DNA from: CAVORB01 sp963736235
GTDB lineage: Bacteria > Pseudomonadota > Gammaproteobacteria > Chromatiales > Chromatiaceae
Assembly: GCA_963736235.1 (NCBI GenBank)
Contig: CAVTOR010000005.1
Span: 248,001-312,000 of the forward strand
Length of the DNA stretch: 64,000 nt
Direction of reading: 5' to 3'
A program made the translations under genes and the position numbers. The notes below the pieces were generated by a model. That model was given only the letters and a program-made list of their open reading frames with translations, made no database searches and was not told where the DNA came from. This document shows positions 8,890 through 18,767 of the stretch, in pieces; positions within the stretch are counted from its first letter, which is position 1, and every line of letters begins with the position of its first letter.

Positions 8890-9552
8890 ATGAGCGCAGT
8901 GATCGAGATTAACGCGCGGAACCGCAGAGGCGCGGGGAAAGGTGCGAGCCGCCGCCTGCGTCGCGAGGGTCTGGTTCCCGGAATCATCTATGGTGGCGGG
9001 AAGGATCCCGCGAAGATCAGCGTCGTCCATCATGAGCTGGTGCACGAGATGGAGCAAGAGGCCTTCTTTTCCAGCATTCTCACCCTGCGGGTGGACGGCA
9101 GCGAGGAGCCCGTGGTGCTTAAGGATATGCAGAGGCACCCGGTGAAGCCCTTCGTCATGCACGTCGACTTTCAGCGGATCATGGCCGGCGAGAAGATCCA
9201 CATGACGGTGCCCATCCACTTCCTGAACGAGGAAGGCTCGGCCGGCGTGAAGAAGGGGGGCAGTGTCCTGCATGCCCTCACCGAGTTGGATATCGTTTGC
9301 CTGCCGAAAGACCTCCCTGCCTCCATTGACATCGACATAGCCGGTTTGGATATCGGCGACGTCGTGATTGTCTCGGATTTGCCACTTCCGACAGGTGTGG
9401 AGCTCGACTCCGATGTGGACCCGGAGGAAAGGGTGGCGTCGGCCGTGAAGATCGAGGAAAAGGCCGAGGGGGAGCTCGAGGAAGAGGCGGAAGGCGGACT
9501 GGAGGCCGAGGGCGAAGGTGCCGAGGAGGCCGACGAAGAGCCGGAAGACTGA
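8890..9552 (+). CDS. rplY: Ribosomal protein L25 (long, CTC-type)
   Basis: 5S rRNA-binding protein of the large subunit. The 220-aa protein is the long CTC type: an L25 domain of about 95 residues (MSAVIEINARNRRGAGKGASRR, VPGIIYGGG), a beta-rich C-terminal domain (about 100-185), and a very acidic Glu/Ala tail. The start has GGAG 9 bases upstream. It lies between prs and pth, its usual neighbours. Confidence 0.95.
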   Translation: MSAVIEINARNRRGAGKGASRRLRREGLVPGIIYGGGKDPAKISVVHHELVHEMEQEAFFSSILTLRVDGSEEPVVLKDMQRHPVKPFVMHVDFQRIMAGEKIHMTVPIHFLNEEGSAGVKKGGSVLHALTELDIVCLPKDLPASIDIDIAGLDIGDVVIVSDLPLPTGVELDSDVDPEERVASAVKIEEKAEGELEEEAEGGLEAEGEGAEEADEEPED

Positions 9553-9643
9553 TCTCTCGCGAATGTCCGGCGGCACTTCGCCGGACTGCCCTCCTCGCTG
9601 GAGCGGCGGGTGTCCGCGCTTCATACCCGAGGACTTCGGTCGC

Positions 9644-10228
9644 ATGAGCGAATCACCGATACGTCTCGTAGTTGGTCTCGGTAATCCGGGACCTCAGTAC
9701 GAGGCCACCCGCCACAATGTGGGTTTCTGGTTTACCGAGCATCTGGCCGCACGCAACGGAGGCCGGTTTCGGTTCGAAGCCAAGTTTCACGGATTGCTCT
9801 GCCGCTTGCAGGTGGGCGGGGTAGATCTAAGGCTTTTGAATCCCACTACCTTCATGAACCGCAGCGGCCAGTCGGTCGCCGCGGTGGCCCGATTTTTCGA
9901 TATCCCGCCCGAACAGATCCTGGTTGCCCACGACGAGTTGGATTTGCCGGCAGGGACGCTGCGTCTGAAGCAGGGCGGCGGTCATGCCGGGCACAACGGC
10001 CTGCGCGACATCATCAGCGCTCTGGGGAGCAGAGACTTTTGGCGCCTGCGCATCGGGATCGATCGCCCGGCCGATCGCCAGCAGGTGGTCAACTACGTGC
10101 TGAGTCGGCCATCCCGCGAGGACGAGGCAGTCTTGCTGGACGCGCTGGACGACGCGGAGCGCTGTCTTCCGGAGGTGTTGGCGGGTGAGTTTCAGAAGGC
10201 CATGAACCGGCTTCACGCTAGCCGTTGA
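9644..10228 (+). CDS. pth: Peptidyl-tRNA hydrolase
   Basis: Releases tRNA from prematurely dropped peptidyl-tRNA. The 194-aa protein has VVGLGNPGPQYEATRHNVGF with catalytic H24, FMNRSGQSV, and the HDELDLPAG and GGGHAGHNGLRDI motifs. The start was taken at MSESPIRLVVGLGNPG, which fits the family N-terminus. In many relatives ychF follows; here a terminator and a minus-strand porin gene follow instead. Confidence 0.96.
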   Translation: MSESPIRLVVGLGNPGPQYEATRHNVGFWFTEHLAARNGGRFRFEAKFHGLLCRLQVGGVDLRLLNPTTFMNRSGQSVAAVARFFDIPPEQILVAHDELDLPAGTLRLKQGGGHAGHNGLRDIISALGSRDFWRLRIGIDRPADRQQVVNYVLSRPSREDEAVLLDALDDAERCLPEVLAGEFQKAMNRLHASR

Positions 10229-10277
10229 CCTGGGTGCAGCGCGCTGCTCGCGCGCGTTTTCTTAAGCGTTCATGCAT

Positions 10278-10305
10278 AAAAAAAGCCGCCCTAAGGCGGC
10301 TTTTT
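10278..10305. terminator. Bidirectional intrinsic terminator
   Basis: Seven A residues, the stem GCCGCC-CTAA-GGCGGC, then five T residues. It lies between the convergent pth (+) and fadL-like (-) genes and can end transcription from both sides. Confidence 0.9.
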
Positions 10306-10321
10306 CGAGGCTTTAGGAAGT

Positions 10322-11737
10322 TTAGTTGAACAGCCAACCGAAGTTCACGCCGACTTCGTACTGGTACATGCTGATTGAGGCGGCGCTGGTGGTCGTGAAG
10401 GCGCCCGGACCCTTCACTGTCTCTTCCGGTGCATACATGCCCCAGAACGTCACCTCGTAGTTGTCGCGGGGCCGCCAACTTGCGCCCAACGTCCAGTGAT
10501 CCTGGATGACCGCAGGCGCCAACGCGTTGAAGGCAACCTGGCTGCCGTCGATCGGCTGATTGCCGTGGCTATAGCCGGCTTGCACGGTCCATTGGTCATT
10601 GATCTCGTACTGGGCGCCGAGCTTTAAGACGGTCATGTCGTCCCAGCCGAAGCCTGCACCCTTGCTGCCGCCGAGGCAGTAACGGGCATCGTAGCCCATG
10701 GGATTGAACTGGAGGTTGCATCTCGCGAACAGATTGTTTTCGTTGGCAACGGCGTCGATGTCTCCGTAGCCGATCCATTGGACATCGAGGGCGAGCGTCA
10801 ACCGGTCGTTCGGGCGAAAGGCGGCGCCGATGGAGGCGACGGCAGGCATGTCGAAATCGCCGCCGTCGGCGAAGAGGTCGGAGTACTTGTCGAACTCCTG
10901 CATGTACATCTTGGTGCGGTACGAGGCGCCTAGGCTGAACATGGGGTTGATGTCCCACAGGGCGCCGATCTGAAAGCCGTAACCCCAGGACGAATCGTCG
11001 CCGTTGTCGGTGAGATTGGTGGCGATCCCGGGCATCCCGGTCGAAAGGAATGTCTGGGTGAAGGTCTCTGTGAAGCCGGCGAAGGCGCCCAGGCCCTTGG
11101 CGCGGAAGGTTTGGTAGCCGATGAGGCCGCTGACGCCGAGGCTGAAGTTGTCGGCAACGTCGCGCGCGTAACCGATCGAGACGCCGAGTTGCTCCAGGTT
11201 GACGCCTGCATTGCCACCACCCAGCTTGGGCATGCCCGGGAACGGCGGATTGTTCGGTGAGTTGCCCCCGTAGGTACCCAGGCCCATGAAGGTCTCGGAG
11301 CCGGGATACTGGGTGTTCATGCCGCCGTTGCCGAAGACGGCGATGCCAACGGCGCTGACGTCATCGATCTGGTGGGTGTAACCGAAGTTCGGTACCAGGA
11401 AGTCGGTATTCCGGCTTTTTACTTCGCCGCCGAAGGGCGAGTCGCCGATGGGCGCGATGTTCACGCCGGTCATGTCCGTCAAGTTCGTGCCCTTGTACTT
11501 GCGGTTCGGGCTGAACCAGGCGGCACCGACGTCGGCGCGACGACCCACGCGGGTCAGTCCCGCCGGGTTGCCGACGATGCTCAGGGAGTCCTGCGGCAGG
11601 GCCGCTTCGCCCGCGCCCGCCATGCCTTTCGCATGAGGTGAGTAGGCGTGGGACATATAGCCGTTGGTGGCATAGGCGGCGGGCAGGGCCGTTGCGCAGG
11701 CAATGGCGACGGCGGCAGACAAGACTTTTATGTTCAT
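10322..11737 (-). CDS. FadL/OmpP1/TodX-family outer-membrane transporter
   Basis: Outer-membrane beta-barrel for long-chain fatty acids or other hydrophobic compounds. The 471-aa protein has a signal peptide (MNIKVLSAAVAIACATALPAAYA), the FadL N-terminal hatch features (GMAGAGEAALPQDSLSIVGNPAGL), alternating beta-strand pattern throughout, and a terminal aromatic-rich strand ending NFGWLFN. The start ATG has GGAGG upstream on its strand. Its own strong promoter lies at 11836-11864 and a terminator follows at 10278-10305, so it is monocistronic. The substrate is unknown. Confidence 0.9.
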   Translation of the reverse strand: MNIKVLSAAVAIACATALPAAYATNGYMSHAYSPHAKGMAGAGEAALPQDSLSIVGNPAGLTRVGRRADVGAAWFSPNRKYKGTNLTDMTGVNIAPIGDSPFGGEVKSRNTDFLVPNFGYTHQIDDVSAVGIAVFGNGGMNTQYPGSETFMGLGTYGGNSPNNPPFPGMPKLGGGNAGVNLEQLGVSIGYARDVADNFSLGVSGLIGYQTFRAKGLGAFAGFTETFTQTFLSTGMPGIATNLTDNGDDSSWGYGFQIGALWDINPMFSLGASYRTKMYMQEFDKYSDLFADGGDFDMPAVASIGAAFRPNDRLTLALDVQWIGYGDIDAVANENNLFARCNLQFNPMGYDARYCLGGSKGAGFGWDDMTVLKLGAQYEINDQWTVQAGYSHGNQPIDGSQVAFNALAPAVIQDHWTLGASWRPRDNYEVTFWGMYAPEETVKGPGAFTTTSAASISMYQYEVGVNFGWLFN

Positions 11738-11835
11738 GCGGTCCTCCAGGTGAATATAAGCCGCCAATCGTTGACGAATAGAAGGCGGTGTCGGTCTAAA
11801 GCTGCATGTTGCAAGAAAATATACGATTTGTCTCA

Positions 11836-11864
11836 ATAATGGAAAAAACGAGACCGGATGTCAA
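11836..11864 (-). promoter_or_regulatory. Sigma-70 promoter of the FadL-like gene
   Basis: Reading the minus strand: TTGACA (11864-11859), a 17-bp spacer, then CATTAT (11841-11836). It lies about 100 bases before the porin ATG in a clearly AT-richer stretch. The perfect -35 box and ideal spacing make this a good call. Confidence 0.7.
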
Positions 11865-12051
11865 CTTGTTTTGTAGAAGAATGCCAACAGGCTCAGTGCG
11901 ATCCGATTTATTGACGCAAAAATACAACAAATGCCGGCGTGCGGTCATTCTGGTGGGCCCAGGGGGCGTTGAGTCGTGAGACCTGACAGGGAGCCTGTAT
12001 GTCCCCGTGTTGCAGGAGAGGCCCTGGAAGATCGAGCGTTGCGGGGGAAGA

Positions 12052-12090
12052 CTCCCGCGCCGAGCCGCATTCGAGGCGGTGGCGCGGGAG
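12052..12090 (-). terminator. Strong 3' hairpin of the SCP2-like gene
   Basis: Perfect 10-bp inverted repeat CTCCCGCGCC / GGCGCGGGAG, with an inner CCGC/GCGG pair, starting 18 bases after the stop of the minus-strand gene. There is no T-run in its direction of transcription, so it may stabilise the mRNA end or act as a weak terminator. Confidence 0.5.
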
Positions 12091-12108
12091 CCGGCTGAAC
12101 CTGTGAGG

Positions 12109-12624
12109 TTACGGGCAGGCGGACTTGTCGCCGGCGACCTTGCCGGTCAGCACCAGGAAGCCGTCGAACGGTCCCATGACCCCCATGGCCTCGCCCTTGG
12201 GACCCTTGAACTTGAGCTTGCCGGTCATCATGGCGCCCATGGCGCCGCAGCCGAACTTGCCCTCGCCCATGCAGGTCCAGTCCTCGTCCGTGGCGTACAT
12301 CAGGTAATCGACGTCGTGGTTGAGCGTGGCGTGCTTCACCGCGCCACCGTAGGTGCACTCGGCCTTGCCGCCCTTGTCGGAAATTTCGAGCTCGACCTTG
12401 CTTGCCGCGCCGCATTTGTCGCGGTAGAGGTGAATGATCTTGTAGCCGCGTCCCGCATTGTTGGCGGCCCAGGCGTCACCCCCCAGACCGGCGGGCAGCG
12501 ACGACGAGTTCCATGCCTTGCACATCTCTGCCGCCCATTGGGCGTCCATGAAGGTCCCGGCGTTTGCGCCGGCGCAGAAGGTCAGTGCCAGCAGTGGAAG
12601 GGTAAGGGTAAGTTTGGCTTTCAT
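12109..12624 (-). CDS. Exported SCP2-like (sterol-carrier) small protein
   Basis: 171-aa protein with a signal peptide (MKAKLTLTLPLLALTFCAGANAG). The mature part has six or more Cys residues and a C-terminal stretch (GAMMTGKLKFKGPKGEAMGV, then GPFDGFLVLTGKV) that resembles the end of SCP2 sterol-transfer domains, which bind lipids in a hydrophobic tunnel. The start ATG follows GAGGAGAACAAA. It has its own spacer upstream and lies head-to-tail with the FadL-like porin, which could fit periplasmic lipid handling. The SCP2 assignment is from pattern memory and is moderate. Confidence 0.65.
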   Translation of the reverse strand: MKAKLTLTLPLLALTFCAGANAGTFMDAQWAAEMCKAWNSSSLPAGLGGDAWAANNAGRGYKIIHLYRDKCGAASKVELEISDKGGKAECTYGGAVKHATLNHDVDYLMYATDEDWTCMGEGKFGCGAMGAMMTGKLKFKGPKGEAMGVMGPFDGFLVLTGKVAGDKSACP

Positions 12625-12777
12625 TTTGTTCTCCTCGTCAGAGCAAAGTGGCATGGCGCGCTCGGCGCGCGGCGATGTTTGTCGTTATCGTTCGGTCGTC
12701 CCCAACATTTGAATGGTAGCGGCGAAGACGCTAAACGCGCAACGGCGTCACGTAGAGTTGCCGCTCGCGAGATAAGG

Positions 12778-14115
12778 TTAAGCGGGGAGTGCCGGCGCTC
12801 GCCCCACCGAGAAGTAGGTCAGGCCGGCGGAGGTGACCACGCGCGGGTCGAACATGTTGCGCCCGTCAAACAGGACGGGATGCCTCAGATGGGACGCGAT
12901 GGCCGCGAAATCCGGGCTTCGAAACTCGGTCCATTCGGTGACGATCGCAAGGACATCCGCGTCGTCCAGCGCCTCCATCGCGTCGTCGGCCAGAACCAGA
13001 TCCGGGCGCTCTCCGTAGACGCGATGGGTCTCCTCCATCGCGACCGGGTCGAATGCCCGGACGCGGGCGCCCGCCTGCCATAAGGACTCCATCAGTGGGC
13101 GACTGGATGCCTCGCGCATGTCGTCGGTGTTGGGCTTGAACGCCAGTCCCCAAAGCGCGACCGTGCGACCCTGCAGATCGCCGCCGAAATAGTCGCTGAT
13201 CTTGCGGAACAGGAGATCCTTCTGGCGGAGGTTTACCGACTCGACGGCGGTGAGCAGTTGCGGTTGGTAGCCGATGGCTCGCGCCGTGTGCTCCAGCGCG
13301 CGCACGTCCTTCGGGAAGCAGGAGCCGCCATAACCGCAGCCCGGATAGATGAACTGGTAACCGATGCGGGGGTCGGACCCGATCCCGACTCGAACCTTCT
13401 CGATATCCGCGCCCACCGCCTCCGCGATGTTGGAGAGCTCGTTCATGAAGCTGATCTTGGTCGCGAGCATCGCATTGGCGGCGTATTTGGTCAGCTCCGC
13501 GGAGCGGACGTCCATCACCATGACGCGGTCATGGTTGCGGTTGAACGGCGCATAAAGGGCTCGCAGGAGCTCGCCCGTGCGCGGGTTGTCCGTGCCGACG
13601 ATGACGCGGTCCGGCCGCATGAAGTCCTCGATCGCGGCGCCTTCCTTTAAGAATTCCGGGTTGGAGACGACGTCGAACTCAATCTCGACGCGGCGCTCGG
13701 CCAGCGTGGCCTGCACGGTTTCCGCGACCTTGTCCGCGGTGCCCACGGGCACGGTGGACTTGTCCACCAGGATACGGTAGGCGTTCATGTGCTCGCCAAC
13801 GGTGCGCGCCACCGTCAGTACGTGGGTGAGGTCCGCGGAACCGTCCTCGTCGGGCGGGGTGCCCACAGCGATGAACTGAAACAGGCCGTGGGCTACCCCC
13901 TGCGCGGGGTCCGTGGAGAATCGCAGCCGCCCTGCATCCCGGTTCTTCCGAACCAAGTCCTCGAGACCTGGCTCATAGATTGGAATCGCACCTCCGTTGA
14001 GGACAGCGATCTTCTCCGGGTCGATGTCGATGCAGAGAACGTGATTTCCGACCTCGGCAAGGCACGCGCCTGTCACGAGACCGACATAGCCGCTACCGAA
14101 GATGGTTACGTCCAT
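12778..14115 (-). CDS. ugd: UDP-glucose 6-dehydrogenase
   Basis: Oxidises UDP-glucose to UDP-glucuronate with two NAD+, supplying precursors for polysaccharides or aminoarabinose. The 445-aa protein has the NAD loop GSGYVGLVTG at 7-16, a catalytic Cys in GYGGSCFPKD, and the C-terminal AFKPNTDDMREASS block. The start was set at MDVTIFGSGYVG; the open frame upstream is non-coding. It stands alone between the SCP2-like gene and the tRNA cluster, though a sugar-nucleotide role could serve the glycosyltransferases at 55-58 kb. Confidence 0.95.
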   Translation of the reverse strand: MDVTIFGSGYVGLVTGACLAEVGNHVLCIDIDPEKIAVLNGGAIPIYEPGLEDLVRKNRDAGRLRFSTDPAQGVAHGLFQFIAVGTPPDEDGSADLTHVLTVARTVGEHMNAYRILVDKSTVPVGTADKVAETVQATLAERRVEIEFDVVSNPEFLKEGAAIEDFMRPDRVIVGTDNPRTGELLRALYAPFNRNHDRVMVMDVRSAELTKYAANAMLATKISFMNELSNIAEAVGADIEKVRVGIGSDPRIGYQFIYPGCGYGGSCFPKDVRALEHTARAIGYQPQLLTAVESVNLRQKDLLFRKISDYFGGDLQGRTVALWGLAFKPNTDDMREASSRPLMESLWQAGARVRAFDPVAMEETHRVYGERPDLVLADDAMEALDDADVLAIVTEWTEFRSPDFAAIASHLRHPVLFDGRNMFDPRVVTSAGLTYFSVGRAPALPA

Positions 14116-14286
14116 TGCGATGAAGACTCCAGGTCGAGCATGAAGTTGGAGGGTGTTCCGGGCTACCGAGGGGCGGTATATGGCCATTCCGGCGGGGCCG
14201 GCAGGTGGCGGCGGATGGTACAGGAAGCCGCATTATTCTGCCAAACCGGGAGGCGGGCGAGGACGCTGGCGGCTGCTTTTCGCGTG

Positions 14287-14315
14287 TTGACAGCCTATTG
14301 CGGATTGCTTAGTAT
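14287..14315 (+). promoter_or_regulatory. Sigma-70 promoter of the tRNA-tufB operon
   Basis: TTGACA, a 17-bp spacer, then TAGTAT, ending 14 bases before tRNA-Tyr, with a GC-rich discriminator (GCTCCGCTC). A GC-rich discriminator is typical of stringently controlled stable-RNA promoters. Confidence 0.8.
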
Positions 14316-14329
14316 GCTCCGCTCGTTTC

Positions 14330-14414
14330 GGAGGGGTTCCCGAGCGGTCAAAGGGATCAGACTGTAAATCTGACGGCTCAGCCTTCGGAGGTTCGAATCC
14401 TCCCCCCTCCACCA
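14330..14414 (+). tRNA. tRNA-Tyr (GTA)
   Basis: 85-nt class II tRNA: acceptor GGAGGGG/CCCCTCC, anticodon GTA in GACTGTAAATC, a long variable arm (GGCTCAGCC), T-arm GGAGG-TTCGAAT-CCTCC, encoded CCA. First gene of the tRNA-tufB operon. Confidence 0.97.
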
Positions 14415-14579
14415 GACGTTTCCGAGCCGGCGTCGTCGCGCAAGGTCGTGCCACAGGGGCGGTCCGGTACCGTGCGCCCGACGCAACTTGGTGGTGGAGT
14501 TCACGGTGGCGTGGTGGCCCAACGGTGCATCCGGCCGGAATCAGGTCAACGCGCTCGTGGGAGGCGGCTTCGGTGCATG

Positions 14580-14653
<74 letters not shown>

Positions 14654-14682
14654 ATGGCGTGAGAAACGGGGTAGATCGACGC

Positions 14683-14758
14683 GCCCATGTAGCTCAGTTG
14701 GTAGAGCACACCCTTGGTAAGGGTGAGGTCATCGGTTCGACTCCGATCATGGGCTCCA
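14683..14758 (+). tRNA. tRNA-Thr (GGT)
   Basis: Acceptor GCCCATG/CATGGGC, D-arm AGCTCAGTTGGTAGAGC, anticodon GGT, T-arm ATCGG-TTCGACT-CCGAT, encoded CCA. It directly precedes tufB, as in E. coli thrT-tufB. Confidence 0.97.
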
Positions 14759-14830
14759 TTCAGTTTGCCACGGGATGCGTGCGACGAAGCGCGCGACGTC
14801 AAATTCAAGGTTTCACGCGGAGACCAGTGC

Positions 14831-16021
<1,191 letters not shown>

Positions 16022-16028
16022 GTTTGTT

Positions 16029-16054
16029 GGGCCGCACGTGAGCGGCCCGTTTTT
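16029..16054 (+). terminator. Intrinsic terminator after tufB
   Basis: Perfect stem GGGCCGC-ACGTGA-GCGGCCC, then G and five T residues, 8 bases after the tufB stop and just before tRNA-Trp. Confidence 0.85.
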
Positions 16055-16057
16055 CCT

Positions 16058-16133
16058 AGGCCAGTAGCTCAACTGGTAGAGCAGCGGTCTCCAAAACCGC
16101 AGGTTGGGGGTTCGAGTCCCTCCTGGCCTGCCA
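16058..16133 (+). tRNA. tRNA-Trp (CCA)
   Basis: Acceptor AGGCCAG/CTGGCCT, D-arm AGCTCAACTGGTAGAGC, anticodon CCA in CTCCAAA, encoded CCA tail. It lies 35 bases before secE and begins 3 bases after the tufB terminator. Confidence 0.97.
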
Positions 16134-16168
16134 CATTCTTGCGGCGTCTGTCTACTGCGCGGTAGTTC

Positions 16169-16546
16169 ATGAATGCACGAGCTGAGGCCGGCGCCACCGG
16201 TTTAGACACAGTCAAGCTGGTGGCGGCGGCCATCTTGTTGATTGCCGGAATTTACGGCTTTTACCATTTCGCGGCCTACTCGACATTGCTGCGCGTTGTC
16301 GGGCTGCTCGCGATTGGCGGCATTGCGGCTGCGATTGCGCTGCAGACGGATCAAGGGCGCCGCCTGTGGCAGTTCGCCGGCGACGCGCGCAACGAGGTGC
16401 GCAAGGTGGTATGGCCGACGCGCCAGGAGACCTTGCAGACGACGCTGATCGTCATCGTCATGGTGCTCATCCTTGGCATCATCCTGTGGCTGTTCGACAT
16501 GATGCTGATGAGCATCCTGCGATTCCTCACGGGGCAGGGAGGCTGA
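16169..16546 (+). CDS. secE: Preprotein translocase subunit SecE
   Basis: Inner-membrane subunit that clamps SecY. At 125 aa with three predicted TM segments (about 15-33, 40-58, 92-113) it is the long E. coli-type SecE, not the short one-TM form. The conserved amphipathic stretch NEVRKVVWPTRQE is at 75-87. The gene is 2 bp upstream of nusG, its near-universal partner. Confidence 0.95.
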   Translation: MNARAEAGATGLDTVKLVAAAILLIAGIYGFYHFAAYSTLLRVVGLLAIGGIAAAIALQTDQGRRLWQFAGDARNEVRKVVWPTRQETLQTTLIVIVMVLILGIILWLFDMMLMSILRFLTGQGG

Positions 16547-16548
16547 GG

Positions 16549-17082
16549 ATGGGGCGACGTTGGTACGTGATACACGCCTACTCGGGCTTTGAGGGCCAGG
16601 TGAAGCGCTCACTGGAGGAGCGTATCAAGCGAGCCGGGATGGAGGAATTCTTCGGCACCGTGCTGGTCCCCACCGAGGAAGTGGTCGAGATGCGCGGCGG
16701 CCAGCAACGCAAGAGTGAGCGCAAGTTTTTTCCTGGCTATGTGTTGGTCAACATGGAGTTGACCGACGACACCTGGCATTTGGTCAAGAGCGTACCGAAG
16801 GTGATGGGTTTCATCGGCGGCACCGGCGACCGTCCGGCGCCAATCCCGGAGAAACAGGCGGACGCGATCCTGCAACGGATGCAGGAAGGCGTGGAAAAGC
16901 CGCGGCCCAAGGTCCTCTACGAGCCGGGAGAGGTGGTGCGTGTCGTGGACGGGCCTTTTACGGATTTCAATGGTGTGGTCGAGGAGGTGGATTACGAGAA
17001 GAGCCGCCTCAAGGTGTCGGTTCTCATCTTCGGCCGTGCAACGCCCGTCGACTTGGAGTTCGGGCAGATCGAAAAGGGCTGA
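16549..17082 (+). CDS. nusG: Transcription antitermination factor NusG
   Basis: Binds RNA polymerase, suppresses pausing and links it to Rho or ribosomes. The 177-aa protein has the NGN domain from the start (RRWYVIHAYSGFEGQVKRSL), FFPGYVLVNM, and the C-terminal KOW motif (PGEVVRVVDGPFTDFNG). The ATG follows the secE stop by 2 bases with GAGG just before it. Confidence 0.96.
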   Translation: MGRRWYVIHAYSGFEGQVKRSLEERIKRAGMEEFFGTVLVPTEEVVEMRGGQQRKSERKFFPGYVLVNMELTDDTWHLVKSVPKVMGFIGGTGDRPAPIPEKQADAILQRMQEGVEKPRPKVLYEPGEVVRVVDGPFTDFNGVVEEVDYEKSRLKVSVLIFGRATPVDLEFGQIEKG

Positions 17083-17181
17083 CGGTAGCCGGGCCACACT
17101 CCGCCCGATACGCTTAAGCGCTGCCGTGGGACGGCGATTCCGGGTCGTCCGACCCTGCCGTAAGGGACTTACAGCAACATT

Positions 17182-17198
17182 CTCTCGACCGACGAGAG
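17182..17198 (+). other. Hairpin in the rplK leader
   Basis: Perfect 6-bp stem CTCTCG-ACCGA-CGAGAG, 84 bases before rplK. The rplKA leader is where L1 represses translation in enterobacteria; whether this hairpin is that site cannot be decided from sequence alone. Confidence 0.35.
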
Positions 17199-17282
17199 TA
17201 TTTCAATGCTCCATCCGCGATGCGGTTGGAGGCGGGGAGCCGGCCTGTGCGCCTGGCGCTAGCACCCACGGGAGATCGAACG

Positions 17283-17717
17283 ATGGCAAAGAAAGTCACA
17301 GCTTATATCAAGCTGCAGGTCAAGGCTGGCGAGGCAAACCCAAGCCCTCCGGTCGGCCCCGCGCTTGGCCAGCACGGCGTCAACATCATGGAGTTCTGCA
17401 AGGCGTTCAACGCTAGGACGCAGAATCTCGAGAAAGGGCTGCCGATACCGGTCGTCATTACGGTCTATTCCGACCGTAGCTTTACCTTTATCACCAAGAC
17501 TCCGCCCGCTGCGGTGTTGTTGAAGAAGGCCGCAGGCATCCCGAAGGGTAGCAGCACTCCGAACACCGTTAAGGTCGGCAAGGTCAACCGCGCCCAACTC
17601 GAGGATATCGCGAATACCAAGATGCCGGATCTGACCGCCGCCGACCTCGATGCGGCGGTGCGGACGATCGCAGGCAGCGCGCGCGCCATGGGTCTCGACG
17701 TGGAGGGTGTGGAGTAA
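17283..17717 (+). CDS. rplK: Ribosomal protein L11
   Basis: Large-subunit protein of the GTPase-associated centre, binding 23S rRNA and needed for RelA activation. 144 aa, the usual length: KLQVKAGEANPSPPVGPALGQHGVNIMEFCK at the N-terminus in outline, and KTPPAAVLLKKAAGI. ATG at the MAKKVTAY start after a 200-bp leader. Its stop overlaps the rplA ATG (TAATG), so the two are coupled. Confidence 0.97.
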   Translation: MAKKVTAYIKLQVKAGEANPSPPVGPALGQHGVNIMEFCKAFNARTQNLEKGLPIPVVITVYSDRSFTFITKTPPAAVLLKKAAGIPKGSSTPNTVKVGKVNRAQLEDIANTKMPDLTAADLDAAVRTIAGSARAMGLDVEGVE

Positions 17718-18412
17718 TGGCCAAGCTTACGAAACGGGCGAAGGTGATCCGCGACAAGGTCGAATCCGGCCGCGTCTATGCCGCTGAAGAGGCCTTTGTC
17801 CTGCTGAAGGAATTGTCTACGGTCAAGTTCGCCGAGAGCGTGGAGGTTGCCGTCAATCTCGGAGTCGATCCGCGCAAGTCCGACCAGGTCGTGCGCGGGG
17901 CCACCGTGCTTCCGCATGGCATCGGCAAGCAGGTTCGCGTGGCGGTCTTCACGCAGGGTGCGAATGTGGACGCTGCCGCCGAGGCCGGCGCCGATCGTGT
18001 CGGAATGGAAGACCTGGCAGAGGAGGTCAAGGGCGGCAATCTGGACTTCGACGTGGTGATCGCTTCCCCCGATGCGATGCGCGTGGTGGGTCAGCTTGGC
18101 AAGATCCTCGGACCGCGTGGCCTGATGCCCAACCCCAAGGTTGGAACCGTCACGCCCGATGTTGGCGAGGCGGTTCGCAACGCTAAGGCCGGCCAGGTAC
18201 GCTACCGTACCGACAAGGGGGGCATCATTCATTGTCCCCTCGGCAAGGTCGATTTCGAGCCTGCGGCCCTGCGTGAGAACCTTCAGGCGCTGCTCGGCAA
18301 CCTGATGAAGGCGAAGCCGAGCACCTCCAAGGGTGTTTACATGAAGAGGGTCACGGTTTCCTCGACCATGGGCCCGGGGTTGCCGGTGGATCATCAGTCG
18401 CTGTTGTCCTGA
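17717..18412 (+). CDS. rplA: Ribosomal protein L1
   Basis: Forms the L1 stalk at the E site and is the likely autogenous repressor of rplKA. 231 aa with the signature GPRGLMPNPKVGTVT and the expected two-domain pattern. It starts one base inside the rplK stop codon. A 355-bp spacer follows before rplJ. Confidence 0.97.
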   Translation: MAKLTKRAKVIRDKVESGRVYAAEEAFVLLKELSTVKFAESVEVAVNLGVDPRKSDQVVRGATVLPHGIGKQVRVAVFTQGANVDAAAEAGADRVGMEDLAEEVKGGNLDFDVVIASPDAMRVVGQLGKILGPRGLMPNPKVGTVTPDVGEAVRNAKAGQVRYRTDKGGIIHCPLGKVDFEPAALRENLQALLGNLMKAKPSTSKGVYMKRVTVSSTMGPGLPVDHQSLLS

Positions 18413-18767
18413 GCGGCAGCCGGCCGCCGCCCGCAGGCGGCGACCTCGGCAAGAGGAATTTGGCGGTCAGGGCGTCGTCCTGAACGCATTCGGATCTTTG
18501 GGGCGCCGGCAGGCTTGCCTGAGGCCGTCAAAGACCGCAGGCGCTCGGTACTCGGGTACGGATCGCGCGAGAACCCGGCTTAATCGACAAGGCCTGCGCA
18601 GATGGTGCTCCCGAATCAGGTTGGCAAAGCCCCGCATGGGGGCACACCTCTGAAGACGGTGCACGAGTGAATCGTCCGCCAACCGCCAGGGATCTGGCAG
18701 AGCGCGGGCACCAGTCGGGAAAGCGGGGTCGCTGGCCCCGATCAACCCAAATCAGGAGGTGACGGCT
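18413..18767 (+). other. rplA-rplJ intergenic leader
   Basis: 355 bp without a credible ORF. It begins with a 7-bp GC hairpin (CGCCGCC-CGCA-GGCGGCG, 18425-18442) after rplA and ends with the rplJ ribosome-binding site. In enterobacteria this spacer holds the rplJL promoter and the L10 autoregulation site; the length and folding potential fit, but the L10 site was not located. Confidence 0.5.

Larger units (their letters stand above)
11738..12108. other. 371-bp intergenic region between porin and SCP2-like genes
   Basis: It holds the porin promoter and its leader of about 100 bases, an AT-rich stretch near 11811-11935, and a strong hairpin at 12052-12090 next to the SCP2-like gene. No ORF with coding character was seen in the rest. 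Confidence 0.6.
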
